From the NCBI GenBank assembly GCA_017553065.1, contig JAFZND010000004.1, forward strand, positions 1 to 10,007: 10,007 nucleotides of DNA, given 5' to 3'. Each line of letters begins with the position of its first letter. The first letter of the stretch is position 1. Below are positions 1 to 6,322 of the stretch, piece by piece. Under the pieces are notes generated by a model. It saw nothing but the letters and a program-made list of their open reading frames with translations. It was not told where the DNA came from and made no database searches. This stretch comes from Clostridia bacterium. Lineage in GTDB: Bacteria; Bacillota; Clostridia; Christensenellales; UBA1242. Made by a program: the position numbers and the translations under genes.

Positions 1-306
1 GGTGCACCTTTGCCAGAGCCAAGTATTCCTGAATCATTTAAGGTACTTTTAAAAGAACTTGAAGGATTGGGACTTGATGTACAATTACTCAACAAACAAG
101 GCAAAGAATTTAAGATTAGTGACCTTGATGATGACACAACTCAAACATTTGCTGAGGCAACAAAAGCAAGAGAAGTTGTGAACGATGTGGCACTAGAATT
201 TGAAAACGAAAATGTGAATGTGGAAGAAGATTTGGAAACAGATGAAGATTTTGATAATATCTTTGATGAATCTGAATTATTTGACGACATTGACGATGAA
301 GAGTAA
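1..306 (+). CDS. rpoB: RNA polymerase beta subunit, C-terminal end (partial)
   Basis: This is the last 101 codons of the beta subunit of RNA polymerase; the reading frame is open from base 1, so the gene begins upstream of the window. The segment PEPSIPESFKVLLKEL at residues 4-19 of the fragment matches the conserved C-terminal anchor of bacterial beta subunits, which packs against beta-prime and is normally followed by a short LGLDV-type strand, also present here. After this comes a tail of about 65 residues that is strongly acidic at its end (runs of D and E up to DDIDDEE). Variable acidic tails are usual in Bacillota beta subunits. The stop codon lies 17 nt before rpoC, with the rpoC ribosome binding site in the gap, so the two are co-transcribed. 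The rifampicin-binding region lies outside the window. Confidence 0.95.
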   Translation, partial: GAPLPEPSIPESFKVLLKELEGLGLDVQLLNKQGKEFKISDLDDDTTQTFAEATKAREVVNDVALEFENENVNVEEDLETDEDFDNIFDESELFDDIDDEE

Positions 307-323
307 GGAAAAGGAGATAGAAT

Positions 324-3300
324 ATGTTTGAATTAAATAACTTATCAGCAATTCGCATTGGTATCGCCTCTCCTGAAAAAATTAGAGAGTGGAGCTATGG
401 TGAAGTGACCAAAAGCGAAACAATCAACTATCGTACACACAAACCAGAGATGGGTGGACTACTTTGCGAACGCATCTTTGGACCAAAGAAAAATTGGGAA
501 TGTCATTGTGGTAAATACAAGCGTATTCGTCACAAAGGCGTTATTTGTGACAAGTGTGGCGTAGAAGTAACAAAGAGCAGTGTGCGTCGTGAACGCATGG
601 GACACATTGAACTAGCTACTCCTGTAACACACATTTGGTTTATGCAATCAGTACCTTCAAGAATTGGTATTTTGCTTGGCTTAAACAGCAAGCAACTAGA
701 AAAAGTTGTTTACTATGTAAGTTACATTGTTACCGATCCTGGTAAAACTGATTTTACAAGAATGCAAATCATTTCTGACTATGAATATCGTGATGCACAA
801 GAAAAATATGGCTATGATTCATTCAAAGCAGGAATGGGTGGCGAAGTAATTAAAGAATTGCTTTCCGAAATTGATCTAGAAAAAGAAAGTGCAGAGTTGC
901 ACCACATTATTGAAACTTCAAAAGGTCAAAAGAAGATAAAAGCAAACAAAAAATATGAAATTATAGAAAATTTGCGTGTTTCTGGCAATCGTCCTGAATG
1001 GATGGTGATGGATGTAATTCCTGTAATACCACCAGATGTGCGTCCTATGATTCAACTTGATGGTGGCAGATTTGCAACAAGTGATGTAAATGACTTGTAT
1101 CGCAGAATTATCAACAGAAATAATCGTTTAAAAAAGTTTATTTCTATTGGTGCACCAGAAGTTATTATCCGCAACGAAAAGCGTATGCTTCAAGAGGCAG
1201 TAGATGCTTTGATTGAAAATGGCAAACGTGGTAAGGCAGTTCAAGGCCCAAAACAACGCGAATTAAAGAGTTTGACAGCATCATTAAAGGGTAAACCTGG
1301 TAGATTCCGTCAAAATCTTCTTGGTAAGCGTGTGGACTATTCTGGTCGTTCTGTTATCGTTGTTGGTCCAGAACTTAAAATGTATCAATGCGGTCTTCCA
1401 AAAGAGATGGCACTTGAATTATTCCGTCCATTTGTTATGCACAAATTAGTTGAGCGTAACTTGGCACTAAATATTAAGGCAGCAAAACGCGTGATTGAGC
1501 GTCAAACACCTGTTGTTTGGGATTTACTAGAAGAAGTAATCAAAGATCACCCAGTGCTACTTAACCGTGCTCCATCACTTCACAGATTGTCAATTCAAGC
1601 ATTTGAGCCAGTGCTAGTAGATGGCAGAGCAATTAAATTGCATCCACTTGTTTGTGCCGGCTTTAACGCTGACTTTGACGGAGACCAAATGAGTGTGCAC
1701 GTTCCTCTTAGTCCTGAGGCATGTGCAGAAGCACGCACATTGATGCTTGCTTCAAATAACATTTTAAAACCTTCTACTGGTGACCCAATTTGTACACCTT
1801 CACAAGACATGGTGCTTGGCTCTTACTATTTGACATATGTAAGAGAAGGTGCAAAGGGTAGTGGAAGTGCATTTATTAGCGAAGACGAAGCTATTATGGC
1901 ATATCGTACTGGCGCAGTAGAATTGCAAGCACCTATTAGTGTTCGTAAAGAGCGCGTAGTAGATGGCAAAACTTATAGAAATAGAGTAAATACAACTGTT
2001 GGTAAAATTATTTTCAATAGTGGTATTCCACAAAATATTGGTTTTGTAGATCGTAGCAACATTGAGCACATCAATGACTATGAAATTGATTTCTTGGTTG
2101 CAAAGAAACAACTTGATATCATTATTAAAAGGTGCTTTGATAATCTTGGAACTACCGAAACTGTAAAAATGCTTGACCATATTAAAGAAATTGGTTACAA
2201 GTATTCTACAATTGGTGCAATTACTATCAATGTGTTTGATATGCAAGTACCAAAAGACAAAGATAGAATTGTAAAAGAAACAGAAGAAAAAGTACTTGAA
2301 AACGATAAATATTATCAACGTGGTTTCATTACAGAAGATGAAAAACTTGATAGAAATATCAAACTTTGGAATGACGCAGTTGCCGAACTAAAAGGCATTG
2401 TGTTAAAACAAATGGATCCGCTAAACCCAGTGCGTATGATGGCAGAATCTGGTGCTCGTGGTAACGTGGGCCAAGTGCTACAACTTTGCGGTATGCGTGG
2501 TATTATGGCTAACGCATCTGGTCGTAAGGTTGATATTCCTGTTAAATCAAATTATCGTGTGGGCTTGACACCACTTGAATACTTTATTTCATCTCGTGGT
2601 GGACGTAAAGGTCTTGCCGATAAAGTTTTGAAAACAGCTGACTCTGGTTACCTAACACGTAGGCTAGAAGCAGTTGCACAAGAAGTGTATATTTCTGAAG
2701 ATGATTGCTTTAAGAATAACGGCGAAAAAGTTCGCGGTATGAAAGTAAAAGCAATTACTCGTGATGGTACACCTGTAAGTAGTTTGCAACAACGCATTAT
2801 TGGTAGATTTACCGTGAGCGATGTTGTAGACCCAAAGACAAAACAAGTAATTGTTCCTGCAGATACTATGATTAGCACAGCACAAGCTGATGCAATTGTG
2901 AAAGCAGGCATTGAAGAAGTAGAAATTCGTACAGCTCTTACTTGCCATAGCCATGTTGGTATTTGTGCAAAATGTTATGGTAAGAACATGAGTCAAAATA
3001 AGATTATTCCTGTGGGTGAGCCTGTAGGTATCATTGCAGCTCAAGCTATTGGTGAACCAGGTACACAGTTAACAATGCGTACATTCCACACCGGTGGTGT
3101 TGCTACAGCTGCCGATATTACACAAGGTCTTCCTCGTGTTGCAGAAATATTTGAAGCTCGTCGTCCAAAGGGTGCAGCAACTCTTAGCGAAGTGAGTGGA
3201 AAAGTGCAATTAAAAGAATTGAAGAATAAAGATGGCGGCAAATATTATGAAATATTTGTTAAAAATCCTGAAGGTGATGGACACTATATTATTCCATTTG

Positions 3301-3917
3301 GAATGCAATTAAAAGTAAAAAATGGAGATATGGTAGAGGCAGGCACAGTGCTTACCGATGGTTCCATTTACCCTGCAGATTTACTTCGTACTCGTGGCAG
3401 ATTAGATGTAGAAAATTACCTTCTTTCCGAGGTTTTGGCTACATATTCTAGTCAAGGTGTTGCTTTGAACACCAAGCACGTAGAGATTATTATTCGTCAA
3501 ATGTTGCGTAATGTAAAAGTAGAAGATAGTGGAAGCACACATTTACTTGTGGGTGACATTGTTGACCGCTTTAAATACGAAGCAGAAAACGAAAAAACTC
3601 TTACCGAAGGTGGCGTACCTGCAATGGTTAAACCACTTGTGCAAGGTATTACAAAGGCAGCATTATCTAACCCAAGTTGGTTAGCAGCAGCATCTTTCCA
3701 AGAAACACCAAGAGTGCTTACAGATGCATCTATTAAGGGCAAAGTAGACAAGCTTGAAAGTTTGAAAGAAAACTTAATGGTGGGTAAAATTATCCCTGTT
3801 GGTACTGGTTACAAAGACACTCGCAACATTGCGCCAGTGCTTGCTGACGGAGTAGACGAATCTTCATTTGAAATGGATGAAGCAACAGCAAAATTATTTG
3901 AGGAAACCGAAGAATAA
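324..3917 (+). CDS. rpoC: RNA polymerase beta-prime subunit
   Basis: Complete catalytic beta-prime subunit, 1197 aa, about the length of the Bacillus protein, without the large trigger-loop insertion of Proteobacteria. Start: ATG preceded by AAGGAG at 311-316. Seen in order: N-terminal zinc site C60, C62, C75, C78; rudder and switch region around [16 protein letters not shown]; the catalytic loop NADFDGDQM at residues 448-456, with D450, D452 and D454 holding the active-site magnesium; F-loop around 720-745; bridge helix about 754-787; second zinc site C795, C874, C881, C884; trigger loop with [11 protein letters not shown]918 and H922. The C-terminal [12 protein letters not shown] segment is intact. 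Oddities: the bridge helix begins [15 protein letters not shown] where almost all bacteria have ISTHGARKGLADTAL, the F-loop region also deviates (RVGL for REGL), and the catalytic motif is followed by SVH instead of AVH. The frame is intact and the catalytic residues are all present, so I expect a working enzyme. It is translated from the same message as rpoB and ends at a strong terminator. Confidence 0.98.
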   Translation: MFELNNLSAIRIGIASPEKIREWSYGEVTKSETINYRTHKPEMGGLLCERIFGPKKNWECHCGKYKRIRHKGVICDKCGVEVTKSSVRRERMGHIELATPVTHIWFMQSVPSRIGILLGLNSKQLEKVVYYVSYIVTDPGKTDFTRMQIISDYEYRDAQEKYGYDSFKAGMGGEVIKELLSEIDLEKESAELHHIIETSKGQKKIKANKKYEIIENLRVSGNRPEWMVMDVIPVIPPDVRPMIQLDGGRFATSDVNDLYRRIINRNNRLKKFISIGAPEVIIRNEKRMLQEAVDALIENGKRGKAVQGPKQRELKSLTASLKGKPGRFRQNLLGKRVDYSGRSVIVVGPELKMYQCGLPKEMALELFRPFVMHKLVERNLALNIKAAKRVIERQTPVVWDLLEEVIKDHPVLLNRAPSLHRLSIQAFEPVLVDGRAIKLHPLVCAGFNADFDGDQMSVHVPLSPEACAEARTLMLASNNILKPSTGDPICTPSQDMVLGSYYLTYVREGAKGSGSAFISEDEAIMAYRTGAVELQAPISVRKERVVDGKTYRNRVNTTVGKIIFNSGIPQNIGFVDRSNIEHINDYEIDFLVAKKQLDIIIKRCFDNLGTTETVKMLDHIKEIGYKYSTIGAITINVFDMQVPKDKDRIVKETEEKVLENDKYYQRGFITEDEKLDRNIKLWNDAVAELKGIVLKQMDPLNPVRMMAESGARGNVGQVLQLCGMRGIMANASGRKVDIPVKSNYRVGLTPLEYFISSRGGRKGLADKVLKTADSGYLTRRLEAVAQEVYISEDDCFKNNGEKVRGMKVKAITRDGTPVSSLQQRIIGRFTVSDVVDPKTKQVIVPADTMISTAQADAIVKAGIEEVEIRTALTCHSHVGICAKCYGKNMSQNKIIPVGEPVGIIAAQAIGEPGTQLTMRTFHTGGVATAADITQGLPRVAEIFEARRPKGAATLSEVSGKVQLKELKNKDGGKYYEIFVKNPEGDGHYIIPFGMQLKVKNGDMVEAGTVLTDGSIYPADLLRTRGRLDVENYLLSEVLATYSSQGVALNTKHVEIIIRQMLRNVKVEDSGSTHLLVGDIVDRFKYEAENEKTLTEGGVPAMVKPLVQGITKAALSNPSWLAAASFQETPRVLTDASIKGKVDKLESLKENLMVGKIIPVGTGYKDTRNIAPVLADGVDESSFEMDEATAKLFEETEE

Positions 3918-3925
3918 TTTGTAAT

Positions 3926-3957
3926 AAAAAAGAGGGCATTTCCGTGCTCTCTTTTTT
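3926..3957 (+). terminator. Intrinsic terminator of the rpoBC operon
   Basis: Starting 8 nt after the rpoC stop, a 13-nt left arm at 3926-3938 (six A, then GAGGGCA) pairs with 3945-3957 (TGCTCTC, then six T). There is one G-U wobble and a 6-nt loop, TTTCCG. The T run at 3952-3957 provides the U tract. It ends the rpoBC transcript before the next gene's promoter. Confidence 0.9.
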
Positions 3958-3960
3958 GTG

Positions 3961-3979
3961 TAAAATTGGGTATTTACAA
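3961..3979 (+). repeat. Shared promoter box, copy 1
   Basis: TAAAATTGGGTATTTACAA overlaps the -35 element of the promoter for the 229-aa gene. A second copy at 4769-4787 differs by a single base (A for G at the eighth position) and overlaps the -35 of the next gene in the same register. It could be a binding site for a common regulator or the relic of a promoter duplication. Confidence 0.6.
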
Positions 3980-4001
3980 GTTGCGAATTGTATTGTATAA
4001 T
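3973..4001 (+). promoter_or_regulatory. SigA-type promoter of the 229-aa gene
   Basis: TTTACA at 3973-3978 and a perfect TATAAT at 3996-4001 are separated by 17 bp. The -10 ends 26 nt before the ATG at 4028, so the transcript would have a 5' leader of only about 20 nt, just enough for the GGAG at 4017-4020. It lies directly after the rpoC terminator, making the gene a separate transcription unit. Confidence 0.8.
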
Positions 4002-4027
4002 ATATTGTATTTTATTGGAGATGTGTT

Positions 4028-4717
4028 ATGGAAAGACAAAGTAAAGTAGATATGTCAATATTGCGCAAGATTGGTATTGCTATGTATAGAGATTTAACAA
4101 TTACCGAGGTGCAAATTAGTGAGTTATATGGTGAGCGCTTACATTCAGTATTGTTTGAAGATAAAGCTGGCAAAAGAGTTCTTGTGAGTGATAGAGATTT
4201 GTTCTTTAAAGAATCATCACGTGGCATTAAATTGAAAACATTATTAAATATGGCACATGATTATGGCTATATTAGCGATGTGATGTTTAACGAAATTAGC
4301 ATAAATAGAAAAATGGCTAAAAATCACCCTGATGCAATAAACAATGTGGCAAGCAAATTGTATAATGAAATTGTTATGCACCAAGCAGAATATGACGCAA
4401 CAAGTTCTGTTATGCATTTGGGTTATGTGCCAAAACTAAATTTATCACCTGAACTAAAAATAGTTGTAGATAATCATGATGTACAATTAACAAAGGCAGA
4501 TGTAAATTTTATTGAAGAAGGAAAACACACTCAGTTTGAAGCACATATGCACGCAATGTACAGGGCATGGAATGGTGAAAATATTGTTCAAGGTCCATAT
4601 CTTGATGACGCAATGATTAAATCAACAGGACTATTTGCAATTATGAAAGATGAAACAAGACGCATCAAAAAAGATTATGATAGTGTTGCAAAAAATCTTA
4701 CATTTAATGTAATGTAA
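4028..4717 (+). CDS. Uncharacterised protein, 229 aa
   Basis: I do not recognise this protein. The start is supported by GGAG at 4017-4020, 7 nt before the ATG, and by a well-placed promoter. It is a soluble-looking, charged protein with no signal peptide, no membrane segment and no cysteine. The N-terminal third alternates short strands and helices (residues 24-60, including ERLHSVLFEDKAGKRVLVSD). The middle is helical, with many Met and His. A histidine-rich patch EAHMHAMYRAW lies at 171-181, and a basic stretch DETRRIKKDYD at 208-218. The patch is too irregular to call a metal site. The gene occupies the position of the L7Ae-like gene in related bacteria but is far longer and unlike it. 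No convincing terminator follows, so some readthrough into the next gene is possible. The unbroken frame, RBS and promoter argue for a real gene; its function is unknown. Confidence 0.85.
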   Translation: MERQSKVDMSILRKIGIAMYRDLTITEVQISELYGERLHSVLFEDKAGKRVLVSDRDLFFKESSRGIKLKTLLNMAHDYGYISDVMFNEISINRKMAKNHPDAINNVASKLYNEIVMHQAEYDATSSVMHLGYVPKLNLSPELKIVVDNHDVQLTKADVNFIEEGKHTQFEAHMHAMYRAWNGENIVQGPYLDDAMIKSTGLFAIMKDETRRIKKDYDSVAKNLTFNVM

Positions 4718-4768
4718 AACAATTAAAAAATAAATAAATGTAGCACTTTTTGTGTATTAAAAAAATAT

Positions 4769-4787
4769 TAAAATTAGGTATTTACAA
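4769..4787 (+). repeat. Shared promoter box, copy 2
   Basis: TAAAATTAGGTATTTACAA matches 18 of 19 bases of the box at 3961-3979. It is placed identically, with its last seven bases being the -35 hexamer plus one base. The sequences around the two copies are otherwise different, so the match is confined to the promoter. Confidence 0.6.
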
Positions 4788-4809
4788 TTATATATTTTTG
4801 GTGTATAAT
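4781..4809 (+). promoter_or_regulatory. SigA-type promoter of the 238-aa gene
   Basis: TTTACA at 4781-4786 and TATAAT at 4804-4809 are separated by 17 bp, the same hexamers and spacing as the promoter at 3973-4001. The -10 ends 28 nt before the ATG at 4838, again giving a very short leader. The region between the two genes (4718-4837) is very AT-rich and holds no other recognisable element. Confidence 0.8.
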
Positions 4810-4837
4810 ATTATTACAAGATTGAAGGAGATGGCTT

Positions 4838-5554
4838 ATGTTTAAAAGAGATGAAAAGGGTTTAGTAAATCATAAGTTAATATTAGGAAGTAAAGAGGGC
4901 AGAAATAGTATAGGAGTTTTAGATTATACTCTTGCAACTATGGAAGCTTTAAATAATTGGGCATATATACAAGGTTTAGATATAGAAACATTCCCAAGGA
5001 TATCTGGCATATCTATGAGTGGTGATAAAATAGGATTTATTATCAATGGTAAGATAATTCCACAAGAGATAGAATCAAAGCAAACTAGATATATCTTGTT
5101 AAATTCAGTCAATTCAATGTTTTATTCTTTTTTACGCAATTCTGCTGATAAACTATTTTCAAAAGAAGTTGCAGAGAAATTAACAAGCAGTGATATTTTA
5201 ATGAATTCTACAAGTATGGATTATGGTTTTAGAATTATTAATGCATGTAATGAAAAGTTTGTTGAATTATGTAATAATAGTGGGGACGCTCCAACATATA
5301 ACTTTATAGATAGAGAAGAATTTGATAATGAAACAAATTTAATGCACAAAGAGAAAATTAATCATTTTGATGGTGTACACCTACTAAGCACAGTTAATCA
5401 TGCATCACAAATTACAAATCTAGATACAATTCTTGGTTATGAATTAAATAGTGCTGCTGATTTCAATAATTCAATTGTAGGTGCAAGACAAGTTGGCAAT
5501 CCTAAGATTGCATATCCTAAAAATTTGGAAGCAGACATTGAATTAATGTTATAA
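4838..5554 (+). CDS. Uncharacterised protein, 238 aa
   Basis: I do not recognise this protein. The start is supported by AAGGAG at 4825-4830, 7 nt before the ATG; an ATG at 4831 runs into a stop after four codons and is excluded. The product looks soluble, with no signal peptide or membrane helix. Residues 60-77 look like a beta hairpin (SGDKIGFIINGKIIP), followed by a helical region at about 80-120. There are two cysteines (137 and 145), and the second half is rich in Asn, Ser and His. I see no clear sequence similarity to the 229-aa neighbour, although their promoters match. Isoleucine is often encoded by ATA here, unlike rpoC and the str genes, which suggests lower expression or a separate origin. 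It ends in a strong terminator shared with the convergent hicB-like gene. Function unknown. Confidence 0.85.
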   Translation: MFKRDEKGLVNHKLILGSKEGRNSIGVLDYTLATMEALNNWAYIQGLDIETFPRISGISMSGDKIGFIINGKIIPQEIESKQTRYILLNSVNSMFYSFLRNSADKLFSKEVAEKLTSSDILMNSTSMDYGFRIINACNEKFVELCNNSGDAPTYNFIDREEFDNETNLMHKEKINHFDGVHLLSTVNHASQITNLDTILGYELNSAADFNNSIVGARQVGNPKIAYPKNLEADIELML

Positions 5555-5575
5555 TTTAAAATAAAATTTTAAAAT

Positions 5576-5606
5576 AAAAGAGAGGTAAATTATTACCTCT
5601 CTTTTT
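5576..5606. terminator. Bidirectional intrinsic terminator
   Basis: A perfect 13-bp stem lies between two convergent genes: left arm 5576-5588 (AAAAGAGAGGTAA) and right arm 5593-5605, with the 4-nt loop ATTA. T runs follow on both strands (T5602-5606 on plus, the A run read as T on minus). It can therefore end both the 238-aa gene and the minus-strand hicB-like gene, whose stop is 17 nt away. Confidence 0.9.
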
Positions 5607-5622
5607 GTTTTTTATTTTACAC

Positions 5623-5907
5623 CTAAGTGCGTTTTTTGATTTCTTGTATGTCTAATTGTGCGCCAACTAGTACAACCTTATTTTTTGAATATTTATTTTG
5701 AACACTTTCAAAAGAAGTTGGAGTAGGGATTTCCATATCAAATGAAATTGAAGTGTATAAATATTGGAATAAATACTCTTCAATTCTATTATGCACCTCT
5801 TCCATGGTTTTGCCTTCTGCTACTAATCCCAATTCCTCAATGTATGCTACATATATTTTGTTGTCTTCATCGTAGTAAACTACGGCTGGGTAAACAAACT
5901 TTTTCAT
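5623..5907 (-). CDS. HicB-like antitoxin-family protein, orphan
   Basis: A 94-aa protein with the HicB fold signature: an N-terminal strand KFVYPAVVYYDEDNKIYVAY, then a conserved glycine segment (LGLVAEGKTMEEV, residues 27-39), a helix, and the IPTPTSFESV segment at 60-69. In HicAB type II toxin-antitoxin systems HicB is a partly degraded RNase-H-like antitoxin that neutralises the HicA mRNA interferase and often binds its own promoter through a C-terminal ribbon-helix-helix or HTH domain. Here the protein stops soon after the VVLVGAQLDIQEI strand, so no DNA-binding domain is visible. No HicA-sized gene lies on either side. Start choice: ATG at 5907, because GGAG (5913-5916 on the complement) is 5 nt from it but only 2 nt from the upstream in-frame TTG at 5910. 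Orphan HicB-like genes are common in Clostridia, so this may act as a solitary regulator or be a remnant. Family assignment is good; the role is uncertain. Confidence 0.8.
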   Translation of the reverse strand: MKKFVYPAVVYYDEDNKIYVAYIEELGLVAEGKTMEEVHNRIEEYLFQYLYTSISFDMEIPTPTSFESVQNKYSKNKVVLVGAQLDIQEIKKRT

Positions 5908-5912
5908 CAAAA

Positions 5913-5916
5913 CTCC
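5913..5916 (-). promoter_or_regulatory. Ribosome binding site fixing the hicB-like start
   Basis: GGAG on the minus strand is followed by TT, then TTG and ATG. The 5-nt distance to ATG is workable, while 2 nt to the TTG is not. This favours the 94-aa protein over a 95-aa one with a TTG start. Confidence 0.65.
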
Positions 5917-5943
5917 ATACTTCTAATTATATTTTATACCATG

Positions 5944-5972
5944 ATTTTATCACAAAATGTGATAGTTGTAAA
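5944..5972 (-). promoter_or_regulatory. Promoter of the hicB-like gene
   Basis: Read on the minus strand, TTTACA (5967-5972) and TAAAAT (5944-5949) are 17 bp apart. The spacer is almost filled by a palindrome. An alternative is TATAAT nearer the gene, with a TTGTGA -35 at 18-bp spacing. Either way a promoter drives the gene away from rpsL. Confidence 0.55.
5948..5964. repeat. Operator-like palindrome in the hicB-like promoter
   Basis: TATCACA and TGTGATA, 7-bp arms separated by AAA, form a perfect inverted repeat. It fills the spacer and touches the -10 of the minus-strand promoter, where a bound repressor would block polymerase. Confidence 0.65.
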
Positions 5973-5991
5973 ATATATGTGCCACATATAT
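5973..5991. repeat. Second operator-like palindrome, 19 bp
   Basis: ATATATGTG and CACATATAT form perfect 9-bp arms around a single C at 5982. It lies immediately upstream of the -35 of the hicB-like promoter. Its centre is 26 bp from the centre of the other palindrome. Both contain a TGTG/CACA core, though in opposite order. Confidence 0.65.
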
Positions 5992-6035
5992 GCAATAAAA
6001 TTTGGATATTCTAGAAACACCACGCAGAGTGGCAC

Positions 6036-6054
6036 TTATAACTTTTAGTTATAA
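6036..6054. repeat. Palindrome upstream of the rpsL promoter
   Basis: TTATAACT (6036-6043) and AGTTATAA (6047-6054) are perfect 8-bp arms with a TTT spacer. It ends 16 bp before the -35 of the rpsL promoter. It could be an operator or a cruciform-prone AT element; no downstream T run makes it a plus-strand terminator. Confidence 0.55.
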
Positions 6055-6070
6055 TATATTACAAAAAATG

Positions 6071-6099
6071 TTGACAATAGGCACCTTTATTGCTATACT
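6071..6099 (+). promoter_or_regulatory. Promoter of the str operon (rpsL)
   Basis: A perfect TTGACA at 6071-6076 and TATACT at 6094-6099 are separated by 17 bp. It is the best consensus promoter on this side of rpsL. Transcription should begin near 6105-6107, leaving a leader of about 215 nt before the rpsL ATG. A TATAAT at 6115-6120 lacks a matching -35 and is less likely. Confidence 0.85.
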
Positions 6100-6105
6100 T
6101 ATCCA

Positions 6106-6262
6106 TGGTTATAGTATAATGAGTGTACTATGCGTAGTCACTCGGTTTGACAAATGCCTTGAATGGTGTGAATAAGGCGGGCCAAACTTACATTCTCGCG
6201 TACTATAAATACACACAATTGCACTATCTAACAATTGATGTGTGTGCTAGCGAGACTCTATA
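6106..6262 (+). promoter_or_regulatory. Structured 5' leader of rpsL, candidate cis-regulatory RNA
   Basis: The transcribed leader can form several nested pairings. Hairpin 1: GAGTG plus ACTA (6121-6130, one bulged T) with TAGTCACTC (6135-6143), loop TGCG. Two-part hairpin 2: GTTTG 6145-6149 with CAAAC 6183-6187, enclosing GCCTT 6156-6160 with AAGGC 6174-6178. Hairpin 3: CTCGC 6195-6199 with GCGAG 6250-6254; GTAC 6200-6203 with GTGC 6244-6247; ACACA 6211-6215 with TGTGT 6239-6243; CAATTG 6216-6221 with CAATTG 6232-6237; and a 10-nt loop. TTATAGTA at the extreme 5' end (6109-6116) is also perfectly complementary to 6201-6208. I do not recognise a catalogued riboswitch or ribosomal-protein leader. 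There is no poly-U terminator in the leader, so control of translation or mRNA stability is more likely than attenuation. Pairings were found by eye. Confidence 0.6.
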
Positions 6263-6300
6263 GCAAAACAGACATTTTGGGTTGAAAATAGAAGTTTTGC
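6263..6300 (+). promoter_or_regulatory. Hairpin just upstream of the rpsL ribosome binding site
   Basis: GCAAAAC (6263-6269) pairs with GTTTTGC (6294-6300), and inside it ATTTT (6274-6278) pairs with AAAAT (6285-6289) around the loop GGGTTG. The symmetric 4x4 internal loop between the two stems (AGAC opposite AGAA) places G6271 opposite A6292 and A6272 opposite G6291, which would allow tandem G-A pairs. It ends 10 nt before the GGGAGG ribosome binding site at 6311-6316, so it leaves that site free, and no U tract follows it. Confidence 0.55.
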
Positions 6301-6322
6301 ATTATATTTTGGGAGGATTAAA

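Noticed and set aside
1800..2318. Long open frame on the minus strand inside rpoC
   Set aside because: It lies fully antisense to the conserved rpoC coding sequence, has low-complexity Phe/Ile/Cys-rich composition and no ribosome binding site: a shadow of the real gene.
4718..4768. Possible terminator after the 229-aa gene (CAC, five T, GTG)
   Set aside because: Only three base pairs can form around the T run, too weak for an intrinsic terminator. The region is simply AT-rich.
5908..5910. TTG start for the hicB-like gene (95 aa)
   Set aside because: Only 2 nt separate GGAG from the TTG; the adjacent ATG has better spacing.
6115..6120. TATAAT as an alternative -10 for rpsL
   Set aside because: No acceptable -35 lies 16-18 bp upstream, whereas TTGACA-17-TATACT just before it is close to consensus.
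6119..6175. Possible 18-codon upstream ORF in the rpsL leader (starts MSVLCVV), after a 4-codon ORF at 6105-6119 overlapping it as TAATG
   Set aside because: Neither start has a ribosome binding site, and the bases are needed for leader hairpins 1 and 2. The overlap is most likely chance.
6263..6322. Attenuator-type terminator at the end of the rpsL leader
   Set aside because: The 6263-6300 hairpin is not followed by a U run (ATTATATTTTGGG follows), so intrinsic termination is unlikely.
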